NCBI GenBank assembly: GCA_025454095.1
Contig: JALOPC010000132.1
Span: forward strand, 1 to 5,192
Direction of reading: 5' to 3'
Origin: Syntrophales bacterium
GTDB lineage: Bacteria; Desulfobacterota; Syntrophia; Syntrophales; UBA2192
Length of the DNA: 5,192 bases
Part shown: positions 1 to 5,192 of the stretch, piece after piece
How the letters are laid out: every line of letters begins with the position of its first letter
How positions within the stretch are numbered: position 1 is the stretch's first letter
Notes under the pieces: model-generated
What the model was told of the DNA's origin: nothing
The model's database searches: none
Seen by the model: the letters and a program-made list of their open reading frames with translations, nothing else
Program-made: the position numbers and the translations under genes

Positions 1-67
1 GTAACAGCCTTGACAACCTCTTGTGTCATTGCCAGAAAAAAAGGTGGCCACGGAAGGGAAAGCCGTC

Positions 68-73
68 TATAAT
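68..73 (+). promoter_or_regulatory. Candidate -10 box for the rubrerythrin gene
   Basis: A perfect TATAAT lies 30 bp before the ATG at 103. The hexamer 17 bp upstream (45-50, TGGCCA) is a poor -35 match, and there is no extended -10 TGn. If real, the promoter probably needs an activator. A near-palindrome, CCGCAAATTTACGG (76-89), lies between this box and the ribosome binding site, where an operator could sit. The ribosome binding site is the purine-rich AGGGGGAA at 91-98. Confidence 0.4.
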
Positions 74-102
74 CGCCGCAAATTTACGGAAGGGGGAATG
101 AC

Positions 103-570
103 ATGAGCAGCTACCAGGGAAGCGACATTTTTCAATTCGCCATCCGCATGGAAGAGAACGGCGAGAAATTCTATAATTACGCGGCCTCCATCGCCAAGGA
201 CCCGAAGGTCCACGGGATATTCACCAAGCTTGCCTCCGAGGAGGTCAAGCACAGGAAGCTCTTTGCCGACATGTTCTCCAAGATCGACACGATCATGCCG
301 AAGGAAAGCTACCCCGGCGAGTACATGGCCTATCTGCAGGGCAGCATTGACGGGAAAGTCTTTTCGACGTCAGCCTCCAAGGAACTGGCCGACATCAAGG
401 ACGTTATCGCGGCGCTGGACTTTGCCATCGCGCGCGAACTCGACTCCGTACTCTACTACTCGGAGATGAAGAAATACGTGACGGCTACCGCCCAGGGCCT
501 GCTCGAGCAGGTCATCGACGAGGAGCGCAAGCACGTCGTCATCCTTTCCGAGATCAAGAAGAATCTGTAA
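103..570 (+). CDS. Ferritin-like/rubrerythrin-family di-iron protein without rubredoxin domain
   Basis: A 155-residue protein that fits a stand-alone ferritin-like four-helix di-iron domain of the rubrerythrin type. Likely iron ligands are visible in helix order: E18 in the EENGEKFY stretch (17-24), E47 and H50 in EEVKH (46-50), E112 in ARELDSVLYY (110-119), and E141 with H144 in DEERKH (139-144). The paired ExxH motifs are the family signature. There is no CxxC...CxxC rubredoxin domain at either end, so electrons would have to come from a separate carrier. Relatives act in the cytoplasm in peroxide reduction or iron handling in anaerobes; which applies here cannot be told from sequence. The ATG at 103 follows a purine-rich ribosome binding site at 91-98. 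It is separated from the pilus ATPase gene by 172 bp and is probably its own transcription unit. Confidence 0.88.
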   Translation: MSSYQGSDIFQFAIRMEENGEKFYNYAASIAKDPKVHGIFTKLASEEVKHRKLFADMFSKIDTIMPKESYPGEYMAYLQGSIDGKVFSTSASKELADIKDVIAALDFAIARELDSVLYYSEMKKYVTATAQGLLEQVIDEERKHVVILSEIKKNL

Positions 571-616
571 GGGTCTCGCCGAAGGGCTTGTGAAGGGGCC
601 TGACGGCGGCCTGGTG

Positions 617-660
617 CCCCCATCCGTCAATCCCGGGATTCAAGGGGTGGCGGATGAGGG
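617..660. repeat. Inverted repeat with internal 12-bp palindrome
   Basis: CCCCCATCCG (617-626) pairs with CGGATGAGGG (651-660) with one mismatch. Between the arms lies a perfect palindrome, AATCCCGGGATT (629-640). It sits 47 bp after the rubrerythrin stop codon and 83 bp before the next start. It could end rubrerythrin transcription or act as an operator or attenuator for the ATPase gene. No T-run follows, so it is not a standard intrinsic terminator. Confidence 0.4.
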
Positions 661-742
661 ACGATACTATCAGGGGGATCGTTTTCCGGAAGAACGCTGG
701 GATGCATGGCCATCCGGAAAATCCCGGCCCGCGGGGAGAAAC

Positions 743-1981
743 ATGAAAAAATTCAGCGGCGTCATCGCTGCGGCTGTCCGGGAGGGGGTTTCGGACATCC
801 ACATCACCGGCGCGCACCCGGTGGTGTTTCGCAAGAACGGGCAGATCCAGCAGGACCGCTCCATCAAGTGGACCCATGCCGAGGTGGACGCACTGGTGAG
901 GAAGCTGCTCACGCCTCGCCAGATCCAGATCCTGCGCAGGGAATGGTCCGTCGACCTTGCCGTCACGATTCAGCACGTGCGCCTGCGGCTCAATGTCTTC
1001 AGCGCAACGCGCGGGCTGAGCATGGCCATCCGGCTGCTGCCGGGCGTCATCCCCACGATCCAGCGCCTGAACCTCCACCCGTCGCTGCAGCAGATCGCCG
1101 AGTTGCGGTCGGGCCTCATTCTCATCTGCGGAGCCACGGGAACGGGCAAATCGACGACCATTGCCGCCGTCATCGACGAGATCAACCGCAACCGGGCCGC
1201 CCACATCGTGACCCTCGAGGACCCCATCGAATACCGGTTCACCTCGAAGCAGTCCTTCGTGGAACAGCGGGAACTCGGCACGCACATGCCCTCCTTCGAA
1301 AAAGGACTGACGGATGTCCTCCGGGAAGACCCCGACGTGATCGTCGTCGGGGAATTGCGGGAGCCGGAGGTCATGCGTCTCACCCTCAACGCCGCCGAGT
1401 CGGGCCATCTTGTGATCGCCTCGCTGCACGCCACCAACGCGGAGGACGCCCTGTATCGGCTGTTCAATTCCTTCCCCATGGAAGCCCAGGAGGAAATCCG
1501 TTTCCAGGTCGCATCGACGCTCTCCTGGATCGTGGTGCAGCAGCTCATTTTCCACGAACGGCACGGGTTCCGGGTACCCCTGCTCTCCATCCTGCGAGGC
1601 AACAACTCCGTGCGCGGCATGATCCGGGAGAACAAGCTTCCGCAGATCGAAAGCGCCATCCAGATCGGGAAGGGCGACGGCATGTTCTCGATGGAGAGAT
1701 ATCTCAAGGAGTATCTGAGCACCAAGGATTCCTTCTACCCCCCGACGGAGAATTTCAAGCCCTCAGAGGAAGTGTCCCGCGAGGTGGTCTATCACTCCCC
1801 CCTGCTCGAGGGGGACCCGGAGCCGGCATCCCCGAAACCGAAGAAAGTGCCTGCCGAGGACAAATCGGTTATTTTCCTCCACGCCGAGGAAGGGGCCGAG
1901 AAGCACTTCATGATCGATGAAAAGGCCACCGTCGACGAGCTGATCGCGCAGATCAGGGACTCGGGAAAGTTCAAAGAGTAA
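743..1981 (+). CDS. PilT/PilU-like type IV pilus ATPase (first tandem copy)
   Basis: A 412-residue member of the GspE/PilT secretion-ATPase superfamily, predicted as a cytoplasmic hexameric motor acting on type IV pili. An N-terminal PAS-like domain (about 1-100, with SDIHITGAHP at 17-26) precedes a RecA-like core. The core shows Walker A GATGTGKST (130-138), Asp box TLEDPIEY (157-164), Walker B DPDVIVVGE (196-204, catalytic E204) and His box GHLVIASLHA (221-230). It lacks the tetracysteine zinc site and long N-domain of PilB/GspE, which favours a retraction-type ATPase. The stretch SVRGMIREN (289-297) occupies the place of PilT's AIRNLIRE motif. After about residue 360 comes a P/K/E-rich linker, then an acidic terminal peptide, IDEKATVDELIAQI (391-404). 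ATG 743 is chosen because its first residues, MKKFSGVI, match the start of the downstream paralog and GGGGAGAA precedes it. The GTG at 590 would add 51 unconserved Pro/Gly-rich residues. Confidence 0.9.
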   Translation: MKKFSGVIAAAVREGVSDIHITGAHPVVFRKNGQIQQDRSIKWTHAEVDALVRKLLTPRQIQILRREWSVDLAVTIQHVRLRLNVFSATRGLSMAIRLLPGVIPTIQRLNLHPSLQQIAELRSGLILICGATGTGKSTTIAAVIDEINRNRAAHIVTLEDPIEYRFTSKQSFVEQRELGTHMPSFEKGLTDVLREDPDVIVVGELREPEVMRLTLNAAESGHLVIASLHATNAEDALYRLFNSFPMEAQEEIRFQVASTLSWIVVQQLIFHERHGFRVPLLSILRGNNSVRGMIRENKLPQIESAIQIGKGDGMFSMERYLKEYLSTKDSFYPPTENFKPSEEVSREVVYHSPLLEGDPEPASPKPKKVPAEDKSVIFLHAEEGAEKHFMIDEKATVDELIAQIRDSGKFKE

Positions 1982-2043
1982 ATCTACAATATTTGATGCA
2001 TCGGTTGCACCTCTCCGACAGCCTGCCGAATTTTTGACTCCAT

Positions 2044-2090
2044 GCCGAATCGGCCTCCCGCAGTAAAATACTGCAACCAATTGATATCAA
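2044..2090. promoter_or_regulatory. Cluster of small palindromes upstream of the sigma-54-type promoter
   Basis: Three perfect short inverted repeats lie in 47 bp: GCCGA-A-TCGGC (2044-2054), GCAGTA-AAA-TACTGC (2060-2074) and TTGATATCAA (2081-2090). TGCCGAAT also occurs as a direct repeat at 2024-2031 and 2043-2050. They lie about 32-78 bp before the GG of the predicted -24 element, in an AT-rich patch within a GC-rich window. Activator binding sites are expected in such a place. The three palindromes do not share one sequence, so a single regulator is not implied. Confidence 0.35.
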
Positions 2091-2113
2091 TAGGTTTATA
2101 TTTGCCATCCCCC

Positions 2114-2187
2114 GCCCATCGTGGCATGCTTCGTGCTAATAATGACTCCGCCGGAACCATGCGCTGTTAATCCTTTTCACGATGGGC
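2114..2187. repeat. 10-bp perfect inverted repeat straddling the promoter
   Basis: GCCCATCGTG (2114-2123) and CACGATGGGC (2178-2187) are exact reverse complements separated by 54 bp. The left arm overlaps the start of the predicted -24 element, and the right arm lies about 30 bp past the expected transcription start. As DNA it could bind one regulator at two sites. As RNA it could pair only in read-through transcripts coming from the upstream gene. Confidence 0.5.
2122..2137 (+). promoter_or_regulatory. Candidate sigma-54 (-24/-12) promoter for the second PilT-like gene
   Basis: TGGCAT-GCTTC-GTGCT matches the sigma-54 consensus TGGCAC-N5-TTGCW in most positions. It keeps the invariant GG and GC exactly 10 bases apart (2123-2124 and 2135-2136). 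Transcription would start near 2148, leaving a leader of about 98 bases before ATG 2246. Type IV pilus genes are known sigma-54 targets through PilR-type activators in several proteobacteria, which fits the neighbour. Departures are C-to-T in the -24 box and T-to-G in the -12 box. Confidence 0.5.
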
Positions 2188-2198
2188 ACCTTCCAGCG

Positions 2199-2221
2199 GA
2201 TTCCACATCGCTGATTCCACA
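2199..2221 (+). repeat. Direct repeat GATTCCACA in the leader of the second PilT-like gene
   Basis: GATTCCACA occurs at 2199-2207 and again at 2213-2221, a 14-bp step. A palindrome, CGGATCCG, follows at 2222-2229. All of this lies in the predicted untranslated leader just before the G-run that probably serves as ribosome binding site (2229-2235). Purpose unknown. Confidence 0.35.
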
Positions 2222-2245
2222 CGGATCCGGGGGGGATAAAAAAGG

Positions 2246-3676
2246 ATGAATAAGTTCAGCAAGGTCATTGTGACAGCCGTTCAGGAAGGCTGTTCCGATG
2301 TGCACATTACCGGGGGGCATCCGGTCGTCTACCGCAAGAACGGCCAGATTCATTTCGACACCTCCGGACGCTGGACACACGGTGAAATCGACGGGATCGT
2401 CAAGAAGATCCTTACGGTCAGGCAGTTGCAGACCCTGCGGAACCGCTGGTCCGTGGACATGGCCATGACCATCCGCAATATCCGGATCCGCGTCAACGTC
2501 TTCAACACGACGCGCGGTCTCAGCATCGCCATCCGTCTTCTCCCCGGGACCGTGCCGACCCTCGAAAAGCTCAACCTGCACCCCTCGCTGAAACAGATCG
2601 CCGAGCTTCGCGCCGGCCTTGTCCTTATCTGCGGCGCCACCGGCTCCGGCAAGTCGACCACGATCGCCGCCCTTGTCGACGAGATCAATCGAAACCGGGC
2701 CGCGCACATCGTGACCCTCGAAGACCCCGTCGAATACCGTTACGTCTCGCGGAAATCCTTCATCGAGCAGCGCGAACTGGGCGCCCACATGCCGTCCTTC
2801 GAGCAGGGCCTCGTCGACGTGCTGAGGGAGGACCCCGACGTGATCGTCGTGGGGGAGTTGAGGGACCCGGAAGTCATGCGGCTCACGCTCAATGCCGCCG
2901 AATCGGGACACCTGGTCATCGCGACCCTCCATGCCACCCACTCGGAAGACGCCCTGTACCGTCTGTGCAATTCCTTCCCCCTGGAGGCGCAGGAGGAAAT
3001 CCGTCACCAGGTCGCTTCCACGCTGCAGTGGCTCGTGGTCCAGCATCTTGTCGTCAAGGACGACATCGGCTTCCGCGTGCCCGTCCTTTCCATCCTGCGG
3101 GGCAACCAGTCCGTCAAGGGGATCCTCCGGGAGAACAAATTCCCCCAGATCGAAAGCGCCATCCAGATGGGCAAGAACGACGGCATGTTCACGACCGAGC
3201 GCTACGCGCGGGAATATCTGACCAAGGTCAGCACCTTTGCATCCCCCCAGGATATCTTCAAACCCTCGGCGGAATCCACCCAGGAAGAGGTGTACCACTC
3301 GCCTCTGGTCGAAGGGGAACCCGCAGCGCCGCGCCCCGTGGCATCGCCGCGCAAGCCGGAACAGGCACGCAGCGGCTCCGCTTACGGCTCGCAGGCATAC
3401 CTGGATTTCAGTGCGGGGATCGGCAACGGGAGTCAGGACCTGCGAAACGGCATCAACCACGAGGCGGCCCGCAGGCAGGCGCAGCCGACGGCGCCTGGCG
3501 GAGGCAACGGGGAAAAGGCCCCTTCGGCCCTGTCCCGGGACGGCGCCTTCGACCACCTGTACAGTCAAGCCATCGACGACGGTGAAAAAGGCGGGTCCCA
3601 TCTGATCATTGACGAGACGGCATCCATCGACGAGTTGATTGCGCAGATATCCAACTTCGGACGGCCCAAGGCATAA
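2246..3676 (+). CDS. PilT/PilU-like type IV pilus ATPase (second tandem copy)
   Basis: A 476-residue paralog of the gene upstream, colinear with it without a gap from residue 1 to about 360 (roughly 72% identity by hand count). The motor motifs are complete: GATGSGKST (130-138), TLEDPVEY (157-164), DPDVIVVGE with E204 (196-204) and GHLVIATLHA (221-230). Like its partner it has no zinc-binding cysteine cluster. The PilT AIRNLIRE position reads SVKGILREN (289-297), and the usual AHEIM segment is replaced by VLSILRG. The linker after residue 360 is about 64 residues longer than in copy one and is rich in Pro, Ala, Gly, Ser and Arg, so probably disordered. It ends in the same kind of terminal peptide, IDETASIDELIAQI (455-468). 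The start is set by the paralog alignment. A G-run at 2229-2235 is a weak ribosome binding site, and AAAGG touches the ATG. It has its own candidate sigma-54 promoter, so the two copies may be regulated differently. Confidence 0.9.
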   Translation: MNKFSKVIVTAVQEGCSDVHITGGHPVVYRKNGQIHFDTSGRWTHGEIDGIVKKILTVRQLQTLRNRWSVDMAMTIRNIRIRVNVFNTTRGLSIAIRLLPGTVPTLEKLNLHPSLKQIAELRAGLVLICGATGSGKSTTIAALVDEINRNRAAHIVTLEDPVEYRYVSRKSFIEQRELGAHMPSFEQGLVDVLREDPDVIVVGELRDPEVMRLTLNAAESGHLVIATLHATHSEDALYRLCNSFPLEAQEEIRHQVASTLQWLVVQHLVVKDDIGFRVPVLSILRGNQSVKGILRENKFPQIESAIQMGKNDGMFTTERYAREYLTKVSTFASPQDIFKPSAESTQEEVYHSPLVEGEPAAPRPVASPRKPEQARSGSAYGSQAYLDFSAGIGNGSQDLRNGINHEAARRQAQPTAPGGGNGEKAPSALSRDGAFDHLYSQAIDDGEKGGSHLIIDETASIDELIAQISNFGRPKA

Positions 3677-3680
3677 AAAA

Positions 3681-3743
3681 CGGTCTATTCGGTCCATCCG
3701 GTCTTTCCGGTCTTGTATGTTTACTTCAGTCTTTTCAGTCTTT

Positions 3744-3744
<1 letters not shown>
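3681..3744 (+). repeat. 9-bp tandem repeat array, left part
   Basis: Period-9 units begin five bases after the ATPase stop codon: CGGTCTATT (3681), CGGTCCATC (3690), CGGTCTTTC (3699) and CGGTCTTGT (3708). After a 10-base step out of register come CAGTCTTTT (3727) and CAGTCTTTC (3736). The same unit reappears on the far side of the transposon at 4899-4943, so this looks like one array split by insertion. The last bases (from 3740 or so) may already belong to the element. Confidence 0.8.
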
Positions 3745-4867
<1,123 letters not shown>

Positions 4868-4874
4868 AATCTAG

Positions 4875-4880
4875 TTGAAA
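4875..4880 (+). promoter_or_regulatory. Candidate -35 box of a promoter formed on circularisation
   Basis: TTGAAA lies in the element's right end. If the ends join through one CT core (4893-CT-3742), it stands 17 bp upstream of CAAAAT (3744-3749), a 4/6 match to TATAAT, pointing into the bridge RNA. IS110 elements are known to build such a junction promoter with -35 in the right end and -10 in the left end. The -10 is weak and depends on the exact left end. Confidence 0.35.
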
Positions 4881-4898
4881 AGGAACACAGTTGCTATC

Positions 4899-4943
4899 CT
4901 GTCTGTCCGGTCTATCCCGTCCGTTCCGTCTATTCGGTCTGGA
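4899..4943 (+). repeat. 9-bp tandem repeat array, right part
   Basis: Five period-9 units: CTGTCTGTC (4899), CGGTCTATC (4908), CCGTCCGTT (4917), CCGTCTATT (4926) and CGGTCTGGA (4935). CTATC at 4894-4898 completes a partial unit just before them, at the transposon's right boundary. The match in unit length and sequence to 3681-3744 shows the two arrays were one. The complete string TCCGGTCTATCC (4906-4917) matches what the element's target guides would bind. Confidence 0.85.
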
Positions 4944-4948
4944 AGAAG

Positions 4949-4983
4949 GGGTATCGGGTATAGGGTCTTGGGTATCGGGGAGG
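4949..4983 (+). repeat. Period-7 tandem array, left arm (GGGTATC type)
   Basis: Units GGGTATC (4949), GGGTATA (4956), GGGTCTT (4963), GGGTATC (4970) and a degenerate GGGGAGG (4977). GGGTATAGGGTCT (4956-4968) is the exact reverse complement of 5044-5056 in the array downstream, so the two arrays form a large imperfect inverted repeat with about 75 bases between the perfect cores. Inside that spacer GGAAG (4982-4986) pairs with CTTCC (5010-5014), and TTTTT (4996-5000) faces AAAAA (5003-5007). Confidence 0.8.
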
Positions 4984-5025
4984 AAGCAGATTGTGTTTTT
5001 CTAAAAATTCTTCCGTACCTTCGGC

Positions 5026-5067
5026 ACCCATACCCTATCCCCGAGACCCTATACCCTGATCCCTGTC
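5026..5067 (+). repeat. Period-7 tandem array, right arm (CCCTATA type)
   Basis: Units ACCCATA (5026), CCCTATC (5033), CCCGAGA (5040), CCCTATA (5047), CCCTGAT (5054) and CCCTGTC (5061). This is the same heptad as 4949-4983 in the opposite orientation. It runs into the end of the minus-strand YjbQ-like gene and supplies its last codons and stop. Transcription from either side could form a large hairpin with the left arm, perhaps acting as a terminator between the converging units. Confidence 0.8.
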
Positions 5068-5192
5068 ACTTGCACCACGACCTGCCGTTTCCTCGGCCGG
5101 TTGTCGAAGTCGCAGAGGATCACCTGCTGCCAGGTTCCCAGCACGGGCCGTCCCTCGATCACGGGAATCGTCAGCGACGGCCCCAGGAGGGC
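5049..5192 (-). CDS. yjbQ: YjbQ/UPF0047-family protein, C-terminal part (5' end outside window)
   Basis: Reading the minus strand from the window edge gives 47 codons and a TAG at 5051-5049. The residues [16 protein letters not shown], then [17 protein letters not shown], then [11 protein letters not shown] are the typical C-terminal third of the UPF0047/YjbQ family, whose members are about 135-140 residues long. The LGTWQ motif and the final charged beta strand ending in a Gly are characteristic. The E. coli member has weak thiamine-phosphate synthase activity, and the physiological role is unsettled. The last residues, IRV, after the usual family end are encoded by the period-7 repeat, which also provides the stop. 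The gene converges on the transposon and the ATPases. The start and N-terminal two thirds are not in view. Confidence 0.85.
   Translation of the reverse strand, partial: ALLGPSLTIPVIEGRPVLGTWQQVILCDFDNRPRKRQVVVQVTGIRV

Noticed and set aside
10..15. TTGACA as the -35 box of the rubrerythrin promoter
   Set aside because: It lies 52 bp from the TATAAT at 68-73, far beyond usable spacing, and no -10 box is seen 16-18 bp after it.
1..72. End of an upstream gene in frame 1 (to TAA 70-72)
   Set aside because: Only 23 codons, no recognisable protein sequence, and another frame is open just as long. Chance cannot be excluded.
590..742. GTG start at 590 giving a 463-residue ATPase
   Set aside because: The added 51 residues are Pro/Gly-rich, have no counterpart in the paralog and run through the inverted repeat at 617-660. 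ATG 743 matches the paralog start.
2177..3697. 506-codon open frame on the minus strand, and a similar 336-codon one at 554-1564
   Set aside because: Both lie antisense to well-supported ATPase genes, occur at matching places in the two paralogs and show no recognisable protein. They are by-products of GC-rich codon use.
4868..4898. Bridge RNA on the transposase 3' side, as in the IS1111 group
   Set aside because: Only about 26 bp lie between the transposase stop and the inferred right end, too short for such an RNA, while the left end is long and structured.

Overview
The window (about 60% GC by eye) reads as a bacterial chromosomal segment. A rubrerythrin-type protein, a tandem pair of PilT-like pilus ATPases and a candidate sigma-54 promoter together suggest a Desulfobacterota/Deltaproteobacteria-like anaerobe. 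That placement is inference; the window carries no phylogenetic marker.

Layout: (1) 103-570, a single-domain ferritin-like/rubrerythrin protein with a TATAAT box upstream. (2) 743-1981 and 2246-3676, two tandem PilT/PilU-family ATPases. They align without gaps for about 360 residues (about 72% identity by hand count), then diverge in a linker, then share a short C-terminal peptide. The 264-bp gap between them holds a GG-N10-GC sigma-54-type promoter, a 10-bp perfect inverted repeat that straddles it, and small palindromes upstream. (3) 3681-4943, a 9-bp tandem repeat (consensus near CGGTCTATC) split by a complete IS110-family element with an intact transposase at 3932-4867. (4) 4949-5067, two period-7 arrays in inverted orientation. 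(5) 5049-5192, minus strand, the C-terminal end of a YjbQ/UPF0047 protein whose stop codon lies inside the second period-7 array.

The most interesting part is the non-coding left end of the IS110 element. It folds by eye into two internal-loop hairpins, as expected for an IS110 bridge RNA, and the putative guide segments can be read against this locus. In the first loop, TCTGGTCT and GGATAG match the two halves of a 9-bp repeat unit around a CT core. In the second loop, ACAGTTG equals the last seven bases of the element's right end, and GAAAG complements the predicted left end. Removing the element at the CT cores rejoins the 9-bp array in register. An apparently unoccupied target, TCCGGTCTATCC, lies 10 bp further downstream. 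The window therefore appears to contain a bridge-RNA-guided element that homes to an intergenic short tandem repeat. The exact left end is the least certain part, with alternatives 9 and 28 bp further left.
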